This document shows, piece after piece, positions 32,701 through 44,488 of a DNA stretch of 64,000 nucleotides. Source of the stretch: Muricea muricata (Eukaryota > Cnidaria > Anthozoa > Malacalcyonacea > Plexauridae); contig OY979723.1 in NCBI GenBank assembly GCA_963855995.1, forward strand, positions 2,051,001 through 2,115,000. The letters run 5' to 3'. A model generated the notes under the pieces. That model was not told where the DNA came from, ran no database searches, and saw nothing but the letters and a program-made list of their open reading frames with translations. The first letter of the stretch is position 1, and each line of letters starts with the position of its first letter. A program made the translations under genes and the position numbers.

Positions 32701-35700
32701 AGAGTTTTTAAAGAATGAGAATTTTTTCAACCCTTCTATGAGAATTTATGGGAGTTGAAAAGCGAGAGTTTGTATGAGAGATTTCTTCAAACGAAGATGA
32801 GGTTTGATAAGAATTGTTAGTGAGAGGTAAAGATAGTCGATGAAAGTTGGCATTACTTTGGTCATGCAATTCTCGTTTTCGGACTATGGTTTAGCTGTGT
32901 CACTCTTTTAACAGTTTTGTCAATCAAGTCGAATTCCATCCTAATGGAACTTGTATAGGAACTGGAGGCTCAGATAATTCTGTCAAGGTACACGACTCTA
33001 CCTTCATACACGCACCAATGCTGCTCTTGCACGCAAGTACACAGTTTCACAAGTACTATTTACAACATGAGCGGCCGTGTTATATCAGCATATAATCAGC
33101 GGACGCGAATTTTGTAAATAGCTTGTGAAACTCTCCAATTTTACAGATCTGTTTGCGAAGTAATTTTGAAAATACATCTTATAGAAGATGAGAAAATCAA
33201 AGTTAAAAGTTATGAAAATCAACAGAATTCTGTATCAGAGTATACGGACTCCTTCACGCTCATGATTTATTTTGTGTTTTCTTTATGAATTATTAATGAG
33301 TTTCACAAGATTTCTACGCGCAGTCAAGAACATATCTTACAGACTCTATCTTCCCATACAGGTATGGGATATCCGAATGAACAAGCTACTTCAACACTAC
33401 CAAGGTTTGCTTATAGAGTGTCAGGGAACTGATTACTGTGTTCATATGTAATTGTTTTTGTTTTCTTAAAGAATTCTTGAGCAAAATTTTTCCAATGATA
33501 TCAACAATTACACATCAGAAATAAGAACCAGTAAAAAGAAATTCGCCTATTTGAAAAGACAAAAACAACGACAATATATACAGTATAAACTTAAATTATG
33601 ATAAGTCATCTCCTATAAGTAAGAAAAGGTAGAGTAAAGTTGTTTTTATTCGCTCCTAGCTCACACAAACGCTGTGAATAGCGTCTCCTTTCATCCGTCC
33701 GGTAACTACATGATAACTGCTTCAGCTGATACCACTCTTAAGGTACTGCAGTCATTTATTCATTGGCCTGGCTAATTTAACATCACCATATTTGCACTGA
33801 TAAGGCTATGTTCAACATGACGTAGGTAATATATGATTTGCTTTTGTCTAGATACTTGATCTTATGGAAGGAAGATTATTCTACACCTTACATGGTCATC
33901 AGGTTAGATGAAGTACAGTACAACAACAGCAAAAACAGCAGCGTCAACGGCATAAGAGCAAGACGTCAACAGCTGCAGCAACAGATATTGTTTAGCTTCG
34001 TACCTAAAGACTTATTACAGGACCACCAATATGTTATTGAACAACAGTGGCAACAATTGTAACAACAACAAATTCAAGTTTACTGATTCTGATTTGCGTT
34101 TTATTAGGGTTCTGCGAATTCTGTCGTGTTTTCAAGAAATGGGGAGTACTTCGCTTCCGGTGGCTCGGACGAGCAGGTTGTTAAAATAACACAACAACAA
34201 CAACAACAACAATGAAAACATCAATACTAATGTAAACAACAACGAAAACAGTAATAGCACTACCAGTAGTACAACAAAAACAACATCGGAAACAACTGAC
34301 AACAAACACAAAACAACGACAAGAATCATATATAAACACAGCATAAACATCAACAAAAACAACAACACTAAAAACAGCAAGTGCAACAAATAAACAAAAA
34401 CACTAAAACAACATAGCATCAGCAATTAGACCAACAACGATAACAGTAATAACAATTACAAACAAAATAGCATCAACAACAAGAAAATACAGCACTTGTT
34501 ACTATATATTGCACCATCACCATCCACAACAACATCTAACTCGTTTCAATTTTCTACTTGAAGGTGATGGTGTGGAAAACTAATTTTGATAAACTCGACT
34601 ACAGCGAAGGTAGAATTCACCTCGATACTACATGAAAAAGTAAAATATTCCATCGATTGTATATAAGCTAGATAATTATTGAATGATGTTTCTTCTAGTT
34701 CTCACATCACGGCGGAAAACAGTTACAACACCTACAAAACATAATCACGACCCGGCTCCAACACCAGAAGTAAGTCATGGATTTACAACCCTGGAGATGG
34801 TTCAACATTTCAAAATTCTTAACTTTGAAACATAAAAATTCAAAGTTTCTTCACATCTTCTTGGCGCATATTGCTAACACATACACTGCTAATTAAAATC
34901 CCCTGAATTATTGCTGTTTTTTCTTTCTTTAAAATTTCACTCGCCTCACCGTTCTCCTTCTTTGTTGCAATACAAAAATTTTAAACTCTTTATTCAAAGA
35001 TACATGCGCCATCCAAACCCAAAAACATGGCATTAAACGATCCAGAAGTGGTCGAAGTTGCTCCTGCGATGTTCTCAGTACCAACGGTAACTTAAGTACA
35101 TTATAGATTAACGTGTAAACTTCTAAAATTATGATAATTTAATTTTATATTGTGATAAGTTCTTCACCAATAGTGACGCTGTCTTTAATTTACGTTTGCG
35201 AACGCAGCCTGACTCCCAGCCGCTAGCGGAGTAAGACAGGCTGCGAGCAGACTATGAATTCTGAGCTATCCAGGGTAATTCGACATTTTTGAACTGCCAT
35301 AAACAACATATATGAAAGAGAACGGTAATTTTTATGATTGCAAATAACAGACAAATCTTCAGAATGACTTATTGAACGAAGAAAGTCCTAGGGAACGATT
35401 AGATCCGACTAGAATTTAACATTCACGATTCATTACAGTGTACATATCTAGTGTACACAATAATGAAACGAAATGCAAGCTTAGAAAATTGAGTGATGTT
35501 TCTCCATTGTAAAAGAGAAGGTTCATCCGGAACTTTTACCCACCATGGTGTATTCTTCTGGCTTGAAATGGTGTTTTTACCATTGTATCGGGATTCAAGA
35601 TGGCGTCTCTATGTATAAAAAATGGTTAATTATAAACAGACATGGTATTACATAAAGTCATGCAACTACAGCTGTATGGTTGAGATATGTTTTATTCTTT

Positions 35701-36210
35701 TCAGGAGGTAAGTCAGATGGATAAGGCAACCAGGTCTGAGGCGAGACCTCCCAGACAACTTCCGAATCAGGTCGAGGCACCGCTGACCACACCTTTAGAA
35801 AGACGAGAAATACCGGCTCAACTTGCAACAACATTGGAACACATCGTTGGTCAGCTGGACGTTCTAACACAGGTAATTATAATTTTCTCCTCAATTTGTA
35901 AAATATGGTTTCGCTTGTTTGAATTGGATCCTTAATTTCAAGTCTTAGATCTTAACCTAATATCGTAATTTTAATCTATAATATCTTGATTTAAAATCCT
36001 GATCTTACAGTAAATCTTAATCTCATATTATTTTTATTTTAATCCAGTCATGACGATTTTCTCATTTTTTACTTCTGTTAAAATGGACATTTTTTGCTTT
36101 TAAAGACTGTATCGATATTGGAACAAAGATTAACAATGGCCGAGGACAAACTTCGCGAATGCTTGGACAATCAGCAGAAAATAACTTTGCAAATTCGACC
36201 AAACGAATAG
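29725..36210 (+). CDS. POC1: POC1 centriolar WD40 protein, 17 exons
   Basis: POC1 is a conserved centriole and basal-body protein needed for centriole stability and cilia. Exons: 29725-29739, 30025-30109, 30311-30390, 30512-30603, 30905-31013, 32152-32222, 32366-32473, 32915-32987, 33362-33404, 33660-33742, 33852-33902, 34108-34176, 34564-34609, 34699-34769, 35000-35086, 35705-35872, 36106-36210; 1356 nt, 451 aa. Seven WD40 repeats are read in order, from [18 protein letters not shown] through [33 protein letters not shown] and [11 protein letters not shown] to [20 protein letters not shown]. After a variable linker comes the C-terminal POC1 coiled coil ([17 protein letters not shown], then [16 protein letters not shown]). 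Vertebrates have POC1A (407 aa) and POC1B (478 aa); this appears to be the single pre-duplication type, but I cannot test that. The first coding exon has only five codons. No nearby AATAAA was found. Confidence 0.94.
31672..32115. repeat. inverted-repeat element in POC1 intron 5
   Basis: The arms 31672-31705 and 32082-32115 are reverse complements around the motif GGTTAGCTTAACCCTGG. The enclosed 380 bp is non-coding. The right arm ends 36 bp before the exon 6 acceptor. Confidence 0.65.
32616..32865 (+). repeat. hairpin minisatellite (family B), locus 4
   Basis: Diverged units (GAGAGTTTGTATGAGAGTTT, GAAAAGCGAGAGTTTGTATG) in POC1 intron 7. The GTCCTGGTCAAACGAG part is largely lost. Confidence 0.75.
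34180..34490 (+). repeat. AAC-rich microsatellite in POC1 intron 12
   Basis: It begins with a clean ACAACAACAACAACAACA run right after the exon 12 donor and decays into AACA-rich sequence. The minus strand shows a long Leu/Val-rich frame that is a composition artefact. A shorter similar stretch occurs at 33915-34075 in intron 11. Confidence 0.9.
35204..35246. repeat. short GC-rich hairpin in POC1 intron 15
   Basis: CGCAGCCTG (35204-35212) pairs with CAGGCTGCG (35238-35246), and the loop contains the palindrome CCGCTAGCGG. Function unknown; probably a transposon end. Confidence 0.5.
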
Positions 36211-36334
36211 ACAACTTGGAGAAAAAGATACTAATTTGTCTGCTATGGCAGTCTGCTGTGTATATAGTTAAATGTTGTATATTGTATAGTCGGATGTATC
36301 GCTTAGAATAGTGGTGTCCTTGCATTTGTATAGC

Positions 36335-36930
36335 TAAACGCAACGAAAGTTGTTGAGAGAAGTGAGAGTTTGTACGAGTGTTTTCTCAACTCTCGTGTCC
36401 TGGTCAAACGAGAACAAGAGTTGCACGAGAGTTGAGAAGCGAGAGTTTGTATCAGAGTTTTTACAACTCTGATGTCCTGGTCAAACGAGAACAAGAGTTG
36501 CATGAGAGTTGATGAGAGTCGAGAAGCGAGAGTTTGTATGGAAGTTTTCTCAACTCTCATGTCCTGGTCAAACGAGAACAAGAGTTGCACGAGAGTTGAG
36601 AAGCGAGAGTTTGTATCAGAGTTTTTACAACTCTGATGTCCTGGTCAAACGAGAACAAGAGTTGCATGAGAGTTGATGGGAGTCGAAAAGCGAGAGTTTG
36701 TATCAGAGTTTTTACAACTCTGATGTCCTGGTCAAACGAGAACAAGAGTTGCACGAGAGTTGAGAAGCGAGAGTTTGTATGAGAGTTTTTACAACTCTGA
36801 TGTCCTGGTCAAACGAGAACAAGAGTTGCATGAGAGTTGATGGGAGTCGAGAAGCGAGAGTTTGTATATCAGAGTTTTCTCAACTCTCATGTCCCTCTTT
36901 TTCAACTTTCAAGAGAGTTGACAAGCGACA
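36335..36930 (+). repeat. hairpin minisatellite (family B), main array
   Basis: Seven units in which spacings between successive GTCCTGGTCAAACGAG motifs alternate between about 77-78 and 85-87 bp. The longer version has an extra ATGAGAGTTGATGAGAGTC. This is a higher-order dimer of about 164 bp. It starts 125 bp after the POC1 stop codon. Open frames of the minus strand through it (QLLFSFDQD pattern) are artefacts. Confidence 0.95.
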
Positions 36931-37279
36931 ATTCAATTTATGCAAACCACAAACTTTTATTGAAATACTTTAAATTAGAATAATAACACGTAAAATAATA
37001 ACGCGTTATGGCAACGCTCTTGTGCGTCCACTCATCTGTAATTCCCTCCCCATTCGTTTTTTGAGTATGGCACACGCGATCAAGACGCCTTAATGTCGCA
37101 AGCTGAATGTTTATTAGTGTTAAACGAACAAGTATTCTTAAGTGTTGACACTCAAAGCAACTTTAGTTGAACAGTGAAGTATAAATATAATAAAAACGGT
37201 TCGTCTAACTGACCATGTTTGTTTTTAACATCGTCTACAATGATAATGTGTGAATACTAATGCTGGATGAATGTTAATG

Positions 37280-37753
37280 TTAGCGTAAGGTATTTGCTTT
37301 TACCCTGTGAACAGGATGGGCCATAGTTGGGCTCTGTGATCAGACAGCCTAAAACTCGCAGTTTACAACAAATTTCTTGACGACACGTCTCTTGCCAAAC
37401 TCACTGACAAATATATTGATTGTCAAAACTTGTTATCCGCAGGCTTGCTGCAAATGACAACAACGTGCTTCGCTCAAGCCTGATTTTAACAGATTTGTTG
37501 CAATTTGATGAAATTGACGTGCTTGTTGCAACTTCTTCAGTAGCAGTCGACAATTTGCAACAAAGTGGTAAAATTGACAATTTGCAACAAGTATGCGACT
37601 GTGGTGTTTTTGATTGAGTAATGTGGCCATCAGATCGCCGCGCTCTTACAAAGCCTTCAGCTGGATCAGATTGAGCTGCGTCCTTCGCAATTCAGCTTGA
37701 CTCTCAGCTGCTAAGATTACTAAAACAAACCCCACCTGGGCTAATGACTTCAT
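37280..37753 (-). CDS. candidate small secreted peptide, two exons (tentative)
   Basis: Exon 1 (37650-37753, minus) encodes a strong signal peptide, MKSLAQVGFVLVILAAESQA, followed by a basic, helical stretch starting ELRRTQLNLIQLKA. It ends at donor TT|GTAAGA. A TATA box (CTATAAAT, 37801-37808 on the minus strand) lies about 50 bp upstream of the ATG, a normal distance for a short leader. The next usable acceptor, TTCACAG before 37304, gives exon 2 (37280-37304) with a stop after eight codons (42 aa in all). An AATAAA follows at 37115-37110. The intron is filled by the GTTGCAACAAG repeat. No cysteines and no family recognised. The promoter and exon 1 are convincing; exon 2 is weak, so this may be a decayed gene that lost its later exons. 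Confidence 0.33.
37340..37605. repeat. GTTGCAACAAG-type dispersed repeat
   Basis: Motifs such as CTTGTTGCAAC, GACAATTTGCAACAA and CAGGCTTGCTGCAA. It lies inside the proposed intron of the 37.3-37.8 kb peptide candidate. Confidence 0.65.
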
Positions 37754-37808
37754 AATCCACGGCGCTATTTACAGACGAAATGGGCGTGAACAGGAAACGC
37801 ATTTATAG

Positions 37809-39890
37809 ATAATTACAGCTACTTTAGATAAGATCTTTTCAACTTTCTAGTTGACAGAGGAGATCTTTATATAGGTTAAATTTCTCTATTTTTCTTTTAT
37901 GGTATAAATTTAGACTTTTTATGTTTCCTTTGGTAATTAATATAAGGAAGGATCCTTGCTGAATCTGTATAGGTATTTAGTAAACAGTACGTGTAGCTTC
38001 CTGAACATGGTATCAATGCACGATCCTTACTAAACCCTGGGGAGAACAGTTAAAAGCTCAGTAAAACCATGTGCAGTTCAGATAAAGTTAGTTCCGTCTT
38101 GGTTTCCTCCTGTAATAGGATTTGATCAAAAACTGATGATAAGTAAACTCACGTTGCAAAGTAGACGCAATTCCTGTTTTATCAGGTGTAAAACTTTCCA
38201 CTCCTGTTCGTATTTTAAATAGAACATAATTGCGCGTGCTAAATACAGCCGTAGTCAGTGTGTGTTTATGTATAGAGAAATAGACGAAACTAAATTATTG
38301 TATACTGTATATAACACGCACAAGACACGCACGAATGCCTGGATCAATGCGAACAAGGCATGTTTTGTGTCTCGCTGGTTGGCAAGAACACAAAACCCAA
38401 CACTCGACTCGGAAGAGGCGGGAATGAGGCGACGGAAGTCACGCGCGCTCGTGCGCACGCTTGGCACCATGGGTAATCAAGTTGGAGCCAATATTTTTAT
38501 TCGCCGTGGAATAAAACATCCTTGAGATTTATCTAGATATGAAGACACCGATAATGGAATTACAAATAAATAAACATGGGTGGGAAATCTAGAAATAAAC
38601 TATACAAGCAATTGTTACATCTACTATAAGAACCCCAAAGAGTGAATTTCTATCGACTGGGTAATTATTCCAATAGCATTGTCGCATGCAAACTTACAAT
38701 TGACAATTAAGTCTGAAAAAGAATTTATATGAACATTTTCGAATGGAAAACTTGAGGGCAGAGAAAGTCTGGTTTACGAATTAAAATGTGTCCACAACCT
38801 TCAGTTCTACCCCTAAAGTGTGACGTATTGTAATATTAATGATATTGGTGATACAATCTTAGCATATCAGAACAACTTTGTAAGAATTTTAACATTGTCA
38901 TCAAGCGTGTTTGTTTTAACCAGTAATTTTATATCAAACATTTAATGACTGCCCACTTGTTGACATGAAATTACGAATATTGAAATTTGAAAATACAATA
39001 TAATAAAATGGCGGCCATTTTCTTGCCAAATTCAGTTGAATTTTTTGACTAATTTCTAACAAGATGGCCTCGATGCATGCCGCAGCAAGTCAAGTGTATT
39101 TCTTTGTAAACCTTATACCAATAATATCGTCCCAAAAAGACTTCGTTTTGGCTTTTGCAAGTTGAAGTGTTCATTTGCATTTCAAGACATGTGCGAATCA
39201 ATATTATTCACCAAAGAAGAGCGACAAAGACAATTTACGAAGGGCGGGAACAAATTTTCTTGACTTTAAACACTTTTTGTATTCAGAAGATCATTGAAGA
39301 TTCGCTTTTGCGGCCGTTTCCGGGTTTGAATTTTAAATCCTTAAAAATGTGTGAAAATTTTAAGCTATAAGTATAAGTGTATAACCTGGCTGTGTCGAAC
39401 CGCCAAGACAAATAAGATTAATTTTTGGTGTTTGTTGTTTCAATTGAAAAACAAAAGCGTCAAATCACAAGATATATGAATTGATAACCAAAAGAATAAA
39501 ATAAAATGGCTGGTGGGTTAATGATATTATGAATATATATAAGTTGCGATATGATAAAACCTGTCAATACAGCTCAATACAGCTTATTTAACTATATAAT
39601 GTTTTATATCCATAGCTATATTCATTAAATTGAATAAATAAAAAGCTCATCTAATGACCCACAGCATGCACACATGCATGTTTTATATCAGCTAATCAAT
39701 ATTTAATATTTCCCTTGCGCAAAACAAGTTAAAAGGATTGGCCCTCAAAACATGACTTGAGTAGTGCCTATATACTTTTGTTTTCATGAATAAAATAAGA
39801 AAATAAGTTTAGTTTGTTTTTCCTAATTCAATATTTGAGCAATTTTAAACTGACTGTAGAACAAATATAGAGTTATCCGGTATAAACAAA
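37809..39890. other. intergenic, no gene supported
   Basis: A partial 113-bp family A unit lies near 38030-38115. A higher-GC patch at 38380-38470 contains an ATG followed by GGTAATCAAG, but the frame closes after 18 codons. 39000-39080 has two YY1-like motifs (AAAATGGCGGCC and AACAAGATGGCC). No exon with signals on both sides was found. Confidence 0.4.
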
Positions 39891-39894
39891 TTTA

Positions 39895-40440
39895 TTGCTA
39901 ATTTAGTTTGGGTTTTCTTCAGCGTAATAACACTTGGGATGATGGGATCAATAAGAGATGATCCTAACTAGACCTCTAGAAGCTATCCATTACAGATACA
40001 GTTAACTAGTTAGTTTAGGTTTCTTCCTGTATTAACACTACTTCAATATGAGATGATCCTTACTGGACCTCTAGGAAGAACAGTTTAGAACTGATAGAGC
40101 TATCTAGTATAAATAAAGTTAGTTTAGTTTAAGTTTCCCTTGCAGTAACACTGAATCAGTAAGAGACGATCCTTACTGGACCTCTAGGAAGAACAGTTTA
40201 GAACTGATAGAGCTATCTAGTAAAAATAAAGTTAGTTTAGCTTAGGTTTCCTCCTGTAGTAACACTGGATCAATAAGAGATGATCCTTACTGGATCTCTA
40301 GAAAGAACAGTTTAGAACTGGTAGAGCTATATATCTATTATAAAATAAAGTTAGTTTAGTTTAGGTTTCCTCCTGTAGTAACACTGGATCAATAAGATAT
40401 GATCCCTACTGGACCTATGGGAAGAACAGTTTAAACTAGT
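39895..40440 (+). repeat. 113-bp satellite-like array (family A), locus 2
   Basis: Four to five units with a clear 113-bp period: CCTCTAGGAAGAACAGTTTA begins at 40068, 40181 and (variant) 40294. The orientation is opposite to the TMCO6 intron copy. Confidence 0.93.
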
Positions 40441-40669
40441 CAGTTTTCCCACCATTTTGTCAATACGGCCGGAAAACCGCCTAGAGTGTAGAGGGAAAAA
40501 GTTTTCTCTCAACCATTGTTTGCTAAAACAGTGACAGCGCATCACTTTCCCTTTCCTTTACGCCACGTAATAAATAAGGCGTTAATCAAGCATTTTCACA
40601 ATAAATATTGATTCTTGCAACTCTCCCAATGACCATGCTTATATTTCAGGAAATCGCGCTTAACCACGC

Positions 40670-41130
40670 CATTTCTAAAGATTTCTATATAGTGTCAATG
40701 GAGGAAACCTAAGGTAAACTAATTTTATAAAGTTGGTTTACTTCAGGTTTCTCCTGGCTCTAAGGACACTATATAGGCCTAGAAATCTTAAGGTCGTACG
40801 GCATATAGCTCTATCATTTCTAAACTTTTATTTCTGAAGGTCTAGTAAACATCTGTTCATCTCTTTTTTACCCATGAGTGACTATGTCGGTACGGGGAGA
40901 AACCTAAACTTTATTATAATAGATAGCTCTTAGGTTATGAACTGTTCTTTCGATACTCTCCATGATAAGGATCATCTCTTATAATGGATCCAGTTGTACT
41001 ACATGAAGAAACCAACTCTATTTATAATAACAGGCTTTTTGAGTTCTAATCTAGCTGCTTTTCGTTCATGAGTATAAGAATCATGTAGCTACCGAAGATC
41101 CAGTGTTACGTACTGCAGGAGTAAAATCAG
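40670..41130 (-). repeat. 113-bp family A, diverged copies
   Basis: Worn units in the minus orientation (GGATCATCTCTTATAATGGA, CCAGTGTTACGTACTGCAGG) follow the locus 2 array after a 200-bp gap. The pair is arranged tail to tail. Confidence 0.6.
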
Positions 41131-43390
41131 CTTTTAAATCAAAAAGACTTGAAAAGCAATGGGAAAAAGAGTAGCGATTTTAAAACTAAAAATTGACTTA
41201 TTGTTCAGGCATTTTTAATGTTTTTTGGGATAATTAATCCTACGAGTGGTTATACAACAAATTGTGCTTATAAACGTTTCGGTGTTGTCACTAGGCAATG
41301 TTGTCACTTTAATAAAATTGAATTAAAACATTCTTAAATTGTTATATTTAGGCCAGTACGTATATATATAATATTACATTTAAGTGATTTAAGTTTTGTA
41401 TAAAACCTTCAAAAAACTCATGGATAACTCTCATAAAAACGGAAAGGTAATCAGGGCCATGAAGAAGTCTTTGTATGTGATAAAGATTAACGTTGATTTA
41501 CACTAAACGTTTGCTTTACTTTTCTTGGCTTAAACGTCATGTGTATTGAAAATTTCTTATAAAATGGGTCGTTCTTTTTTATAAAATGGGTCGTTCTTTT
41601 AAAATACTCGCGGTTCGTGCTTTATATAAGATATAAAACGTCGGTTGCGCCTCGCATCTTTATATCTCATAAAGCACTCCAGTCCGTGTTTTAAATATTA
41701 CAAAAATAACTCAGGAATCACGTTGCACCTTTTCAGCTATGACGCATAGGAAGTTGGCAATCACTTGTACACGATATAACAACACATAATATTGATAGTT
41801 AATACTGGCCAACAAGTTTGCTCACATGCGTGGAATAATAATAAAATTGTGATCCTAATTCAGCTACTGTGTCTGTGATCCGTGATTGAAAACACGAGTC
41901 ATAATGATGAAGTGGCTATTCGACTGGATTAGATTGACCTGCATATATATTCAGCTTCGTCCACACGCATTCCAGCCAACCACACTTTTTAGGGTGGTCG
42001 ACTTTGCCAGGCATTTGATCAGGAATACTAAAATACTCCATTGGCAATTGCCTGAAACAATCTTAACTTTAGGTAGCCAGTAGGGGACCAGTTAGGTACT
42101 ATTAGGGGCCTAGAGTTTTTAAAGAGTATACTTAAAATTTACGTACATTTCTTTCAGAGCATGTCAAAAATTTTGATATACTGTTCCATACTTGAATATG
42201 TCAATGCTATTTATCACTTTAACGCATGTTGCACTTCTCTTTATCTTAGCTCTACTTGGTTTCCTTCAAAACTTTTAATATACACTTACGAGCACTTGAA
42301 GATCTCAAATACCAAGCGAAATTGTTTCCTGAATGTTTGCGTACAAAAACTTTAATGATATTACATTTGCCCTTAAACAAACGCAACAGTTTGAAAACTA
42401 TTAATCATGCAAGGTAATGATCTATTTTGGCAGATTTAATCCAAGGCGGTATTACAATGTTTAACTTTTTTAAAAAAATAGTACTTTATATTGGTCTGTG
42501 TACGTTGCATGTGCAGCCTAATTTCTCTTCAAACTGAACCCTCGCTCTCAAATATTTCCCCTTCCACTAAGTCCCTCGCGGGCTCAAACAAAGTAACAAT
42601 CTTGTCTCAAACAAGTCCACTCTTTTTAGTCTATATTTAAAGACGTGTGGCGATATAATTTTAAAAGTTTAATGTGTCTTAATATCTAGTGGAAATCGAA
42701 ATAGTGAAAGTCGAAATTCGAGCCGGGAACAGTCGAGTATAAATCTTCATCAACTCTAAGGTCCTCCAGGCACAGCAGAAATTACAGGTGATGATTTTTT
42801 TCTACTGTTCCTGGACTGAAATTTCGAATGATTCACGATCAAGACAATTTTACCTTTTACAAAGTATTCGACATTGATCGGAGTGACACAACATCACGCT
42901 GGAATTTTAGTTGTTTATAGAATGCATTTTCAGTTTAAAATAACTTTTTTTAAATTGGGTGGACGGGAAAACAAATTTACATCTTAAATTTCTTGTATAC
43001 CCAGTTATGCAATGGTCATATTTTAATATCTAGTTCTAACGCCATTTTCAGAGGCAACACTGTTTAAACATCTGAACTAATACTGCTTTCGACGTAGCTA
43101 GAATCACCATTCTAAAAAATGAATCCAAGGTTCGGAAAGCCTGCTATGTTCTGATAAATCCTGCTATATTCTGATAAATCATTCTTAGTGAGATCTCCAA
43201 AGTTTTACAAAATAAGAGAAACTTGTTTTTATTGTCACATCCCTTATAGCAAATTAAATTTTTATTATCAAAAACGACGCCACCTTAATTGAATCGCGAT
43301 GCACTGTAGTCTAACATCTTTCAAAAGCCGCTGTCGTCGATGGATTGAGGGAATCGCATTTGCTACGATAGATACATGAATTAATTTTTT
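41131..43390. other. intergenic, no gene supported
   Basis: AT-rich sequence. A duplicated segment ATAAAATGGGTCGTTCTTTT occurs twice at 41561-41602. No exon, RNA gene or element with clear ends is visible. Confidence 0.4.
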
Positions 43391-43394
43391 AAAC

Positions 43395-43905
43395 TATTTG
43401 AGAAAACTCTCATACAAACTCTCTTTTCTCAACTCTTATCATATCTTGTGCAACTACTCTTATTCTCCCTTGATCAACCGACATAAAAGTTAAAGATGCA
43501 GTATAAATGACGTTCTGTGCACAACAAACATATTGAACTTTGCCCAAATTTCGCATCTTTCCAACTTTTTCTGATTTGAAACTCTGGTTTATATTCATTT
43601 ACACACACAGTAAACCACAACAGTATTAAATATGCATTTGGAATATCATATTTTACAAATATAGAATTTCAAAATGTAAACAAAGCGTTTGTTTGACGTC
43701 ACAGAATACTTTAGAAAACTCTCACATATACACAAACTCTCGCTTGTCAACTCTCGTTTGACGAGGACAAGAGAACTGAGAAAACTGACATATGCAAATT
43801 CTCGCTTGTCAACCTCCATGCCACTCTTGTTCTCGTTTGCCAGAAATTACAATTGAGAAAACTCGGATACAAACTCCTGCATGTTTTCTCAATTCTCGTG
43901 AAAAT
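43395..43905. repeat. family B fragments flanking a worn TTAA-type MITE
   Basis: Minus-orientation family B pieces at 43395-43475 and 43700-43905 (TTGAGAAAACTCTCATACAA type) flank sequence at about 43515-43700. That middle part matches the core of the 18856-19101 element (GAAACTCTGGTTTA and ATAGAATTTCAAAATGTAAA). The MITE therefore inserted into the repeat array. Confidence 0.7.
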
Positions 43906-44284
43906 ACTCTCCTTCCTGTTTAAGGTATGAAATGAATTCGCCAAGCATGTTTTTGTTATTCCCAGATATTTGTTGCAGTGCAGGTGTGCGGAAATGACTC
44001 CAAAACTTAGGAAATCCTGTGTAGAAAACACTTGAATATTCACGCGCGAAAATGCAGAGCTAATATAAACGTTTATATTGATCTCATGTTTTGGCCATAA
44101 CATCATCCCATCTCACACAACCTGATCTGAATATAAAACCGGACTGATTTCTTGTTTTCTTACTTCTTGGAATGAAACCAAGACATCAAAAGGCTTAATG
44201 TCATAAAGCCACATACGGTGGTCTGTGGTTGGTTAAGTTATAACATTTAACTCTACGTGGCTTAAAGATTTTATTGCAGCCACT

Positions 44285-44480
44285 CAGGGCCGTCGCTAGA
44301 ACGTTGATTGGGGTGGGGGGGGGGGGGTGGGGGCTATTCATATATTCATGTTTTGCCCGACAGATCTTTTTTCAAATTGAGAAATTTGAATTTGATTTGA
44401 AAAGAAACTCGTCGGGCAGAACATGAATACATGAATATGCACCCCCCCCCCCCCCAATTAACGTTCTAGCGACGGCCCTG
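44285..44480. mobile_element. hAT-like MITE, 196 bp, 8-bp target duplication
   Basis: Terminal inverted repeats CAGGGCCGTCGCTAGAACGT and complement are flanked by the exact 8-bp duplication CAGCCACT (44277-44284 and 44481-44488). CAGGG ends and an 8-bp duplication define hAT transposons. The element is almost one long hairpin; a run of G in the left arm faces a run of C in the right arm. The uneroded duplication suggests a young insertion. Confidence 0.9.
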
Positions 44481-44488
44481 CAGCCACT

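Noticed and set aside
34132-34425. Minus-strand 97-codon Leu/Val-rich frame
   Set aside because: Composition artefact of the AAC microsatellite in POC1 intron 12.
36303-36754. Minus-strand frames with the pattern QLLFSFDQDIRVVKTLIQTL
   Set aside because: Translations of the family B minisatellite, not conserved proteins.
38262-38525. 87-codon plus-strand frame in a GC-richer patch
   Set aside because: No recognisable domain, equally open on the other strand, and no splice or promoter signals.
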